Below, one piece after another: positions 8,341 through 15,577 of a stretch of 64,000 nt of DNA. The translations under genes were made by a program, and so were the position numbers. This stretch comes from JALZOC01 sp035758845 (lineage in GTDB: Bacteria; Acidobacteriota; Vicinamibacteria; Vicinamibacterales; 2-12-FULL-66-21), in the NCBI GenBank assembly GCA_035758845.1, contig DASTVZ010000178.1, positions 1-64,000 on the forward strand, read 5' to 3'. Numbering within the stretch: position 1 is the first letter of the stretch; the number at the start of each line of letters is the position of its first letter. Under the pieces are notes generated by a model. That model worked only from the letters and a program-made list of their open reading frames with translations. It was not told where the DNA came from and did no database searches.

Positions 8341-8410
8341 CTCGTCCCCCGCAAGCGCGATGACTCGCCGTTGCGGGGGGGACAGTATGACTGGACGGGC
8401 CGACTATGTG

Positions 8411-8416
8411 TATTCT
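8411..8416 (+). promoter_or_regulatory. -10 box (TATTCT) for a leaderless DUF305 transcript
   Basis: TATTCT is followed by exactly 7 nt and the TTG start codon at 8424, with an ATGACT -35-like hexamer at 8387-8392 (18-bp spacer). There is no Shine-Dalgarno. Transcription would start at or next to the start codon. Confidence 0.5.
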
Positions 8417-8423
8417 TTGAAGG

Positions 8424-9068
8424 TTGTCGATCTGCAAACACTTCGTCGGCCTTACGCTTCTCTGCCTTGCGGCCTCAGCATGCGGAGGGGCCACCCAATC
8501 AAGTCCACCGATCGTTCAGCCGGGAGCGCCCGGTGAGCCGACACGAGTGATCGGCCCGAATGCGGCGGTCGATATGTCTCGGGTTGGACACACCGCTGCC
8601 GACGCGCGCTTCATACAGGGCATGATCAACCATCACGCGCAAGCCGTGGAGATGACCGATCTGGTCGACGGCCGTGCGTCGAGTGACTCGATGCGAAAAC
8701 TCGCCCAGCGCATTCAGGTGTCGCAAGCTGATGAAATCAAGATGATGGCGCGCTGGCTCTCGACGCGCGGTGAGGAGGTTCCCTCCGCGCATGCGCACCA
8801 CACGATGGGCGGGGCGCTGATGCCAGGCATGTTGACGCCCGACGAGATGTCGCGTCTGTCGGCGGCAACGGGACGCGAATTCGATCGGCTCTTTCTCGAA
8901 GGGATGATCAAGCACCACGAAGGCGCGCTCGTCATGGTGAAGGATCTGTTTGCGACGCCGGGCGCGGGCCAGGACTCAGATATTTTTGCATTCGCGTCGG
9001 ACGTCGACGCAGATCAGCGCATGGAAATCGATCGCATGCGCGCCATGTTGAAGGAGTATCAGCAATGA
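8424..9068 (+). CDS. DUF305 lipoprotein
   Basis: A 214-aa DUF305 protein. The N-terminus is a lipoprotein signal ending in AASACGG, so Cys20 would be lipidated. Two ferritin-like helical repeats each carry the family motif: RFIQGMINHHAQAVEMTDLV (about residues 62-81) and RLFLEGMIKHHEGALVMVKDLF (about 153-174), with the His-His pairs thought to bind metal such as copper. The TTG start is the first in-frame start after a stop codon and lies 7 nt after a TATTCT box, which supports it. The gene overlaps the next by 4 bp (ATGA), so it is translationally coupled to the LVIVD protein. DUF305 genes often sit near copper or heavy-metal functions; none is seen here. Confidence 0.88.
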   Translation: MSICKHFVGLTLLCLAASACGGATQSSPPIVQPGAPGEPTRVIGPNAAVDMSRVGHTAADARFIQGMINHHAQAVEMTDLVDGRASSDSMRKLAQRIQVSQADEIKMMARWLSTRGEEVPSAHAHHTMGGALMPGMLTPDEMSRLSAATGREFDRLFLEGMIKHHEGALVMVKDLFATPGAGQDSDIFAFASDVDADQRMEIDRMRAMLKEYQQ

Positions 9069-10918
9069 AATCGGGTGCGGCGCGGCTGGTCGGCGCCTCG
9101 GCGCTTGTTCTCTGCGTGAGCGTCGGCGGGGACGCGCAACAGCAGGACCCGCGGGTCGGTCTCAAGCCTGGACTGCGCGACGCGGGCCAGGTATCGCGGC
9201 ACATGGAACTGGTCGCCAGTCTGCCAAAGCCGGCAGGCTTTTTCGACCCGAAAGCACCGGCGGGCCGCGAGGTCCCACCGGAGTTACCGGCCGACGACTC
9301 GCGCGACAACACGGTGACCGGTCCATCGTCGCCTACTCGGACCCCGGTCGCGTTGAACTTCGCGAACTCCGACCTTGCGTTCAGCGGCACCCTTGTCTTC
9401 GTCGGCAATTTCAACGGGTTCAATACCTACGACATCGAAACTCCGAAGAAGGCGCAGCTCCTGACTTCTGTCGTGTGTCCTGGCGGGCAAGGAGATGTGT
9501 CGGTCTACGGTCACCTCCTGTTCATGTCGGTTGAAGAAACACGCGGGCGCATTGACTGCGGAACGCAGGGCGTTCCGGATACGGCAAGCCCCGAACGCTT
9601 TCGCGGCGTGCGCATCTTTGACATCAGCGACGTCAAGAAGCCGAAACAGATCGCGGCAGTGCAAACCTGCCGTGGTTCGCACACGCATACGCTCGTTCCC
9701 AGTCCGAAGGACGCGGAGAACATCTACATTTACGGTTCGGGCACAAGCCGTGTGCGCGCGGGAGAAGAGCTGAATGGCTGTTCGAGCGACAAGGAGGACC
9801 CGAATACATCGCTCTTCAGCATCGACGTCATCCAGGTTCCCCTCGCTGCGCCCGGGAAAGCGCGGATCGTCAATCGGCCGCGCATCTTTGCCGACCCACG
9901 AACGGGTGCGCCGGGCGGCCTCTGGCCGGGCGGCGATCACGGGCCGGGGACGCAGAAGACATCGCTGACCGATCGCTGCCACGACATTACCGTATTCCCG
10001 GAGAAGGGTCTGGCGGCCGGCGCGTGTTCGGGCAACGGAATCCTGCTCGACATCTCCGATCCGGTGCATCCGGAACGCCTCGATGCAGTCGCCGATCCGA
10101 ACTTCGCGTTCTGGCATTCGGCCACCTTCAACAACGACGGAACGAAAGTGATCTTCACCGACGAGTGGGGAGGTGGCACACGCCCCCGGTGCCGCGCGAC
10201 CGATCAAATGACGTGGGGCGCTGACGCAATTTTTGACATCGTCGATCGCAAGCTTCGGTTCGGCGGCTACTTCAAAATGGCCGCGCCGCAGACTGACACG
10301 GAGAACTGTGTCGCTCACAACGGATCGATCATCCCGGTGCCCGGGCGCGACATCATGGCTCAGGCGTGGTACCAGGGCGGCGTCTCGGTGTTCGACTTCA
10401 CGGATTCCGCGCATCCGATCGAGATCGCGTTCTTCGATCGAGGCCCCCTCGATCCAGCGAAGCTGATCGTCGGGGGATTCTGGTCGACGTATTGGTACAA
10501 CGGCTACATCTATGGAACCGAAATCGCGCGGGGCCTCGACATCTTCAAGCTGACGCCGAGCGAGTTCCTCTCGCAGAACGAGATTGACGCCGCGAGCCAG
10601 GTTCACACGAACGAATTCAACGCACAGTATCAGCAGCGCATCACCTGGGCACCGACCTCGGCGGTCGGGCGGTCGTATCTCGACCAGCTCGCACGGACGA
10701 AGGGAATCACCACCGAGAAGGCGTCGGCGGTGAAATCGGCGCTCGAGCGCGCCGACCGAATCAAGAATCCCGCGGATAAGGGAGCTGCCGCGGTGAAGGA
10801 CCTGCTCACCACTCTCGCGGCCGATCTGGAAAAAGACGCGTCGACTGCCGCCGCAACCGATGCCGGGCGGCTCAAGTCGCTCGCGGCAACACTGAACGCG
10901 CGCGCGGAGAAGCCATAG
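9065..10918 (+). CDS. Secreted LVIVD-repeat beta-propeller protein
   Basis: A 617-aa exported protein with a signal peptide (MKSGAARLVGASALVLCVSVGGDAQ). It has LVIVD-type propeller blades, seen as FNTYDIETPKKAQLL, VRIFDISDVKKPKQIAAV, ILLDISDPVHPERLDAV and VFDFTDSAHPIEIAFF. The C-terminal 130 residues are helical and Lys/Ala-rich (KASAVKSALERADRIKNPADKGAAAVKDLL). LVIVD proteins are extracellular scaffolds of unknown function. It contains several His/Cys clusters (VQTCRGSHTHTLV, DRCHDITVF, ENCVAHNGSIIPVP) that could hold metal. It is translationally coupled to the DUF305 lipoprotein, which suggests that the two act together in the periplasm or at the surface. Confidence 0.85.
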   Translation: MKSGAARLVGASALVLCVSVGGDAQQQDPRVGLKPGLRDAGQVSRHMELVASLPKPAGFFDPKAPAGREVPPELPADDSRDNTVTGPSSPTRTPVALNFANSDLAFSGTLVFVGNFNGFNTYDIETPKKAQLLTSVVCPGGQGDVSVYGHLLFMSVEETRGRIDCGTQGVPDTASPERFRGVRIFDISDVKKPKQIAAVQTCRGSHTHTLVPSPKDAENIYIYGSGTSRVRAGEELNGCSSDKEDPNTSLFSIDVIQVPLAAPGKARIVNRPRIFADPRTGAPGGLWPGGDHGPGTQKTSLTDRCHDITVFPEKGLAAGACSGNGILLDISDPVHPERLDAVADPNFAFWHSATFNNDGTKVIFTDEWGGGTRPRCRATDQMTWGADAIFDIVDRKLRFGGYFKMAAPQTDTENCVAHNGSIIPVPGRDIMAQAWYQGGVSVFDFTDSAHPIEIAFFDRGPLDPAKLIVGGFWSTYWYNGYIYGTEIARGLDIFKLTPSEFLSQNEIDAASQVHTNEFNAQYQQRITWAPTSAVGRSYLDQLARTKGITTEKASAVKSALERADRIKNPADKGAAAVKDLLTTLAADLEKDASTAAATDAGRLKSLAATLNARAEKP

Positions 10919-10942
10919 CCAAAGCCGGACTAAGATCCAGGT

Positions 10943-12907
10943 GTGGCTACTAATCCGTTCGATTCCGATGATCCATCCCTGACCGAGATTCGAACCCGGG
11001 TGCCCGGGCCTGCGGGTTCGTTACCTTTCACACCGGACATGCTCCGGGACCGGCCATCTGGCGATCTGTTCGGATGGTCGCAGAACGCCGGCATGGGGTG
11101 GGAGCCTGCTGCGATGAGCGGCAGGGAATACCTGATTCTTTCCACGCATGGCGGCATCCGCGCCGCCGACGGCACTCCCATCGCGCTTGGCTACCACACC
11201 GGTCATTGGGAAGTCGGGCTGCTCATGGAAGAGGCCGCGCGCGCGATAAAGGCGAACGGCGCCATCCCCTTCGCTGCCTCGTGCACCGATCCCTGTGACG
11301 GTCGATCGCAGGGAACGACGGCGATGTTCGACAGTCTGCCGTACCGTAACGACGCGGCCACGATCTTTCGACGACTCATCCGGTCGCTGCCAACCCGACG
11401 CGGCGTCCTGGGAGTGGCGACGTGCGACAAGGGTCTTCCCGCGATGATGATGGCGCTCGCTGCGAGTCGCGACCTGGCCTGTGTGCTCGTGCCTGGAGGC
11501 GTCACGCTGCTGCCCACCCAGGGGGAAGACACGGCGCGTGTGCAAACCATCGGTGCGCGCTTCGCGCACGGCGAGATCACGCTCGAGCATGCCGCAGATG
11601 TCGGCTGTCATACGTGTGCGTCACCAGGTGGAGGGTGCCAGTTTCTCGGGACGGCTGCGACCGCACAGGTTGTCGGCGAGGCCCTGGGCATGGCACTCGG
11701 ACATTCGGCACTGGCCCCGTCAGGCCATCCAATCTGGCTCGATATGGCGCGGCGTTCCGCGCTCACGTTGATGGCGCTCGACGCCGAGGGCACACCGCTC
11801 AGCGATATCCTGACTGATGCCTCGGTGCAAAACGCGCTGGCCGTGCACGCCGCATTCGGCGGTTCGACGAATTTGATCCTTCACCTGCCGGCAATCGCAC
11901 ACGCCGCCGGACTGCGGCGGCCAACCGCGCAGGACTGGGTGCGAGTAAGCCGGCAGATCCCCCGCCTGGTTGATGCGCTTCCAAACGGCCCGCGTCACTT
12001 TGCGACGGTTCAGGTGTTTCTCGCCGGCGGCGTCCCGGAAGTCATGCTGCATTTGCGACGACTCGGTGCGCTCGATACTCGCGTGCGCACCGTGCAGGCG
12101 ATGACGCTCGATCAGCAGCTCGATGCGTGGGAATCGTCGGCGCGACGCGCCTCGCTGCGGCGGCTCTTGCGCGATCGCGACGGTATCGATCCGGACGACG
12201 TGATTATGGCGCCGTCGCAGGCGCGGGCGCGCGGCCTCACACCAACAGTTTGTTTTCCGCATGGCAACCTTGCCCCGGACGGTTCGGTGATCAAGAGCAC
12301 CGCGATTGACGCGTCGGTCGTTGGCGCAGACGGTGTCTACCGTCACAAAGGGCCGGCAAGAGTGTTTCTGACCGAACCGGCGGCGATTGCGGCGATCAAG
12401 TCAAACCGCGTCCAATCCGGCGACATCCTTGTCCTCATCTGCCGCGGACCGCTCGGCGCGGGAATGGAGGAAACGTATCAGCTGACAGGAGCGTTGCGGT
12501 ATCTGCCGTTTGGCAAACATGTCGCAGTCGTCACCGACGCGCGATTCAGCGGTGTTTCGACCGGCGCGTGCATCGGCCACGTGTCTCCGGAAGCGCTCGC
12601 CGGCGGTCCGATCGGGCGTGTTCGGGATGGAGATCTCATTGAAATCGTCATCGACAGGGGCACCCTGGAGGGAACCTTGAACCTTGTCGGTGAAGCCGGG
12701 GTCGATGCGGGAGCCGAAGAGGGCACGCGCATTCTTGACCGTCGAAGTGCCCGACCCGATCTCGCGCCAGATGCGAAGTTGCCGGACGAAACGCGGATCT
12801 GGGCGGCACTGCAGGATGTCAGTGGTGGGCCATGGGGCGGTTCGGTCTATGACGTCGATGCGATTCTCGAGGTCATCGCCGCAGGAAAGCGCGCGCTCAG
12901 ATACTGA
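10943..12907 (+). CDS. yjhG: YjhG/YagF-family sugar-acid dehydratase (IlvD/Edd superfamily)
   Basis: A 654-aa Fe-S dehydratase very close in length and motif order to E. coli YjhG and YagF, which dehydrate D-xylonate to 2-keto-3-deoxy-D-xylonate. Cluster ligands and neighbours are in place: ASCTDPCDGRSQG (Cys114, Cys118), TCDKGLPAMMMAL (Cys161) and GCHTCASPGGGCQFLG (Cys222, 225, 232). The C-terminal swivel domain contains TDARFSGVSTGACIGHVSPEA. YjhG is separated from IlvD and Edd by this longer form. The GTG start gives the usual N-terminus. No aldolase or sugar-acid transporter is adjacent, so the D-xylonate assignment rests on family resemblance. The 3' end overlaps the convergent FAD oxidase by 11 bp. 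Confidence 0.9.
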   Translation: MATNPFDSDDPSLTEIRTRVPGPAGSLPFTPDMLRDRPSGDLFGWSQNAGMGWEPAAMSGREYLILSTHGGIRAADGTPIALGYHTGHWEVGLLMEEAARAIKANGAIPFAASCTDPCDGRSQGTTAMFDSLPYRNDAATIFRRLIRSLPTRRGVLGVATCDKGLPAMMMALAASRDLACVLVPGGVTLLPTQGEDTARVQTIGARFAHGEITLEHAADVGCHTCASPGGGCQFLGTAATAQVVGEALGMALGHSALAPSGHPIWLDMARRSALTLMALDAEGTPLSDILTDASVQNALAVHAAFGGSTNLILHLPAIAHAAGLRRPTAQDWVRVSRQIPRLVDALPNGPRHFATVQVFLAGGVPEVMLHLRRLGALDTRVRTVQAMTLDQQLDAWESSARRASLRRLLRDRDGIDPDDVIMAPSQARARGLTPTVCFPHGNLAPDGSVIKSTAIDASVVGADGVYRHKGPARVFLTEPAAIAAIKSNRVQSGDILVLICRGPLGAGMEETYQLTGALRYLPFGKHVAVVTDARFSGVSTGACIGHVSPEALAGGPIGRVRDGDLIEIVIDRGTLEGTLNLVGEAGVDAGAEEGTRILDRRSARPDLAPDAKLPDETRIWAALQDVSGGPWGGSVYDVDAILEVIAAGKRALRY

Positions 12908-14291
12908 CCACTTTCCCTGGGTTCATTCGATTATCGGGATCGAGTGCGCGTTTGATCGCGCGCATGACCTCGAGACCCTCGCCGTGTTCGGCCTCGAGAA
13001 ACTTCATCTTGCCGTAGCCGACGCCGTGCTCACCCGTGCACGTGCCGCCCATCGCCAGCGCGCGCGCCACCATCCGCTCGTTGAGACGCCGCGCTTCGGC
13101 CAGTTCTTCCGCACTCGCGGGATCGAGCAGGTAGATCACGTGAAAATTCCCGTCGCCTGCATGCCCGACCAGGCACACCGGGAACGGCACGTTCGAGTGG
13201 TCTGCTTTTGTTTCGACCACACACTCGGTCAAGCGCGAGATTGGCACGCAAACATCGGTGGCCCATGACCGGCACCCGGGGCGCAGCGCGAGGGACGCAA
13301 AGTGCACGTTGTGCCGCGCCTGCCAGAGTCGTTCTCGATCCTCGAGCCGAGTCGCCCACTCGAAGGCGTGGCCTCCGCGTTCCGAGGCAAGCGCCTCGAC
13401 CGCCGCGGCCTGTTCCGAAACATATCGATCCGTATCTCCGTGAAATTCAAAGAACAACGTCGGCGCAACCGTGTAGCTGGTCTTCGAGTAGCGATTGACG
13501 GCATCGACCTGCGCTTCGTCGAGCAACTCGATCCGGGCCACTGGTACACCGAGTTGAATCGTCGCAATTACCGTGTCCACGGCACCCTTGATTGTGTCGA
13601 ACGCACACACCGCGGCAGCGACGGCTTCCGGAACAGGATGAAGACGAACGGTGATGTCGGTGATCACGCCGAGCGTGCCTTCCGATCCCACGAACAGACG
13701 GGTGAGGTCGTACCCGGCTGCCGACTTTCTCGCCCGCGTGCCCGCGTGAATGATGCGTCCATCGGCGAGCACCGCGGTCACTGCCAAAACGTTTTCCCTC
13801 ATCGTCCCGTATTTGACCGCGGTGGTACCGGAAGCGCGCGTCGCCGTCATGCCTCCAATCGTGGCATCGGCGCCCGGGTCGATCGGAAACATCAGGCCGG
13901 TGTTTCGCAAGGCTTTATTGAGCTGTAAGCGCGTGACGCCCGCTTCAACGGTGGCGTCGAGATCGTCGACGCTGATCCGGATGATGCGATTGAGATCCCG
14001 GACATCAATCGTGATGCCGCCGCGAAGCGCGTGCACGTGTCCTTCCAGCGATGTGCCGGCGCCGAACGGTACGATCGGAAGATCGTGCCGCGCGCCGATC
14101 CGGACGATCTCAGCAACTTCATCGACGGATTGCGGGAAGCACACCACGTCGGGAGGGGCAGGCGTGTGATACGACTCACCATGACTGTGATGTTCACGAA
14201 CCGTGTCGGCGTCCGTGGCGCGAACGCCAAGGAGCTGCTTGAGCTCCGCGATCGCGTCGGCGACAGACGCCGTTCTGCCGTTTTTCGCCAC
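12897..14291 (-). CDS. FAD-linked oxidase, D-lactate/glycolate dehydrogenase type (GlcD/Dld)
   Basis: A 464-aa flavoprotein of the VAO/GlcD family that oxidises D-2-hydroxy acids, passing electrons to a cytochrome or quinone. The FAD-binding half has PQSVDEVAEIVRIGARHDLPIVPFGAGTSLEGH (about residues 53-85) and the DATIGGMTATRASGTTAVKYGTMRENVL loop (about 140-168). The cap domain ends with the classic GTCTGEHGVGYGKMKFL (about 431-447). Length matches cytochrome-dependent D-lactate dehydrogenases. GlcE and GlcF partners are absent nearby, so the Dld reading is more likely than glycolate oxidase. The GTG start at 14291 has GGAGG five bases upstream. Its promoter region is divergent from the leader and 77-aa gene at 14,310 onward. 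Confidence 0.88.
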   Translation of the reverse strand: MAKNGRTASVADAIAELKQLLGVRATDADTVREHHSHGESYHTPAPPDVVCFPQSVDEVAEIVRIGARHDLPIVPFGAGTSLEGHVHALRGGITIDVRDLNRIIRISVDDLDATVEAGVTRLQLNKALRNTGLMFPIDPGADATIGGMTATRASGTTAVKYGTMRENVLAVTAVLADGRIIHAGTRARKSAAGYDLTRLFVGSEGTLGVITDITVRLHPVPEAVAAAVCAFDTIKGAVDTVIATIQLGVPVARIELLDEAQVDAVNRYSKTSYTVAPTLFFEFHGDTDRYVSEQAAAVEALASERGGHAFEWATRLEDRERLWQARHNVHFASLALRPGCRSWATDVCVPISRLTECVVETKADHSNVPFPVCLVGHAGDGNFHVIYLLDPASAEELAEARRLNERMVARALAMGGTCTGEHGVGYGKMKFLEAEHGEGLEVMRAIKRALDPDNRMNPGKVVSI

Positions 14292-14309
14292 CCTGACCTC
14301 CGGATCAGC

Positions 14310-14315
14310 TAGAAT
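14310..14315 (+). promoter_or_regulatory. -10 box (TAGAAT) for the leader upstream of the 77-aa gene
   Basis: TAGAAT lies 7 nt before the ATG of a 17-codon reading frame and 48 nt before an intrinsic terminator. A good -35 is not seen. On the other strand an overlapping TAGATT (14,318-14,313) could serve the divergent FAD oxidase gene. Confidence 0.4.
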
Positions 14316-14322
14316 CTATCTG

Positions 14323-14376
14323 ATGACCGAATCGGGAACCAGCAGTCCTCACGATTCCCCCCGGGCCGGTCGCTGA
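14323..14376 (+). CDS. Possible 17-aa leader peptide in an attenuator-like leader
   Basis: A short frame with sequence MTESGTSSPHDSPRAGR whose last codons and TGA stop lie inside the stem and loop of the terminator at 14,363-14,388. A ribosome finishing this peptide would disrupt the hairpin. The ATG is 7 nt after a TAGAAT box, so it would be a leaderless start. The peptide has no run of one amino acid, but it is rich in Ser (four of 17) and has Pro and Arg codons near the stem. It is predicted from position only. Confidence 0.3.
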   Translation: MTESGTSSPHDSPRAGR

Positions 14377-14388
14377 CCGGCCCTTTTT
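14363..14388 (+). terminator. Intrinsic terminator in the leader of the 77-aa gene
   Basis: A perfect 9-bp stem, GGGCCGGTC (14,363-14,371) with GACCGGCCC (14,375-14,383), has a GCT loop and is followed by TTTTT. It is oriented for the plus strand, yet no plus-strand gene precedes it: the two flanking upstream genes converge far away at 12,900. It therefore stops only a short transcript, as an attenuator or the end of a small RNA. Confidence 0.8.
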
Positions 14389-14428
14389 CTGTACCCCCCG
14401 CGCGGGCAGTTTACACAGGGAGTTCTCC

Positions 14429-14662
14429 ATGGCGAACCGCACGAAAGTCACTCAACAGAAGCGTGCACGCGAACGTGCAAAGCAGGAACGCCAGATGGAG
14501 AAGACGCGTCGCCGCGAGGAAGCCAAAGTTCGCAAGGCCAACGAGCCGCATCAGACAGGGGGAGAGGATCCGGATATTGCCGGGATCGTCCCCGGTCCCC
14601 AGCGGCGACCGTGGGACGACGACGATCTCGATGATGCGGTGAGTGAAGACGAGAGCAAGTGA
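14429..14662 (+). CDS. Small charged hypothetical protein (77 aa)
   Basis: A 77-aa protein with a strongly basic N-terminal half (MANRTKVTQQKRARERAKQ, then KTRRREEAKVRKANEP) likely to be one long helix, and a short acidic tail (PWDDDDLDDAVSEDESK). The basic helix suggests nucleic-acid or ribosome binding, while the acidic tail may neutralise it; this is inference. The ATG has AGGGAG six bases upstream. It lies 40 bp after an intrinsic terminator, so its expression may depend on read-through of that leader. No family could be named with certainty, though similar small Lys/Arg-rich proteins are common in related genomes. Confidence 0.75.
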   Translation: MANRTKVTQQKRARERAKQERQMEKTRRREEAKVRKANEPHQTGGEDPDIAGIVPGPQRRPWDDDDLDDAVSEDESK

Positions 14663-14719
14663 CGCCGCGGCGTCTCGGCGAATCCGGTTACGGCCAGAGC
14701 CGCGAAGGCAGATAGCAGC

Positions 14720-14826
14720 CAGTAGACAGCAGGACGGCGGCTGGAACCAAATCAGCGCTGCAAGCTGAAACGGCAACCCGGTCCGGAGGAGACCGGAATC
14801 TCACAATCGCACCCTGCTGTCTACTG
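14720..14826. repeat. 107-bp element with 14-bp terminal inverted repeats
   Basis: CAGTAGACAGCAGG at 14,720-14,733 is perfectly inverted as CCTGCTGTCTACTG at 14,813-14,826. Between them is a second small stem, CCGGTC/GACCGG (14,778-14,783 and 14,791-14,796). No coding frame lies inside. The size and ends resemble a miniature inverted-repeat element, but no target-site duplication is evident. Confidence 0.6.
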
Positions 14827-14846
14827 CCTGCCACGAAGGATCGCGG

Positions 14847-15110
14847 CTAACTCCTGCGCATCAAACGTCCCCACCGGTAGGCATACAGGTACTCGCTCCG
14901 GCAGTTTGGACAGATCAGCGAGCCCAGCCATGAACCCGCGCGGCGGCTCTGCTCGACGCATTCAAGTGGGTATTCGCATTGGGCACAGCAGAAGGCCCGT
15001 TTGCCCACCTGAAAGTCGGACTGCAGAGGAAGGGTGGAGAGGTCTACCGCACGGGGTGTGGTGGAAAGAGACGATCGCCGCATTGGGAGTCGACAAATGT
15101 CGAGCAACAC
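14847..15110 (-). CDS. Possible small zinc-ribbon protein
   Basis: An 87-aa frame whose C-terminal 50 residues carry two Cys pairs, FCCAQCEYPLECVEQ and GSLICPNCRSEYLYAYRWG, spaced 22 residues apart as in zinc-ribbon modules. The N-terminal 30 residues are Ser/Thr-rich and not domain-like, so the true start may be internal. No good ribosome-binding site was found. It could be a chance frame, but paired CxxC motifs followed by an aromatic-rich tail are unlikely by accident. The stretch 15,111-15,271 holds only a small GGCCAA/TTGGCC palindrome. Confidence 0.4.
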   Translation of the reverse strand: MLLDICRLPMRRSSLSTTPRAVDLSTLPLQSDFQVGKRAFCCAQCEYPLECVEQSRRAGSWLGSLICPNCRSEYLYAYRWGRLMRRS

Positions 15111-15271
15111 GCGTACCCGCGTGATAGACGCCCACCAAAGTCAAATTTCCTAAGGAACTCGTTCGAGTTTCGATTTCGACCGGTGTCAAGGACGGCCAAC
15201 CGATTGACCACTGGCCAATCGCTTGGCCGCCACGAAAACTAGCCGGTTTTACAACCGCGGCTCAGCCGGCC

Positions 15272-15421
15272 TCAGACCGTCCGGCGGCCACTGACGAGCC
15301 CGACCACAAACAGCACGAGCGCGATCACCAGCAGCACATAGATGAAGTTGCCAAGGGTGTATCCACTGACCAGGCCGAGCAGCCACAGGACCAGCAGGAT
15401 CACCGCAATCGTGAAAAGCAT
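15272..15421 (-). CDS. Lmo0937-type small membrane protein (49 aa)
   Basis: A 49-codon gene on the minus strand. It encodes two hydrophobic helices: MLFTIAVILLVLWLLGLVSG, then a short YTLGNFIYV turn, then LLVIALVLFVVGLVSG and an RRTV tail. This matches the small lmo0937/DUF5670-like inner-membrane proteins found in many bacteria, whose role is unknown (often stress-linked). GAGGAGGG lies at ideal distance upstream of the ATG at 15,421, which makes the call strong despite the size. It is separated from the BNR-repeat protein by a divergent gap of 156 bp. Confidence 0.85.
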   Translation of the reverse strand: MLFTIAVILLVLWLLGLVSGYTLGNFIYVLLVIALVLFVVGLVSGRRTV

Positions 15422-15577
15422 CGTTCCCTCCTCGCCCCCTAGTCAGCACAAGACGTGCCGCGCTCCACCGACTGAACCATTGCGGGTTTTCCGTCATTTA
15501 CGAACCCATGTGTGTCGATCGATTCCACCATTGAGCGTGGCTCTGCTAGCATTCCGGCGCTGGAGGTTCACACCCGA

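Noticed and set aside
9284..10606. 440-codon open frame antisense to the LVIVD gene
   Set aside because: Shadow frame; the sense strand has a signal peptide and repeat blades, the antisense product has nothing recognisable.
15249..15497. 82-codon minus-strand frame
   Set aside because: It overlaps, in another frame, the 49-aa membrane protein that has a proper ribosome site and membrane helices. The 82-aa product is not protein-like.
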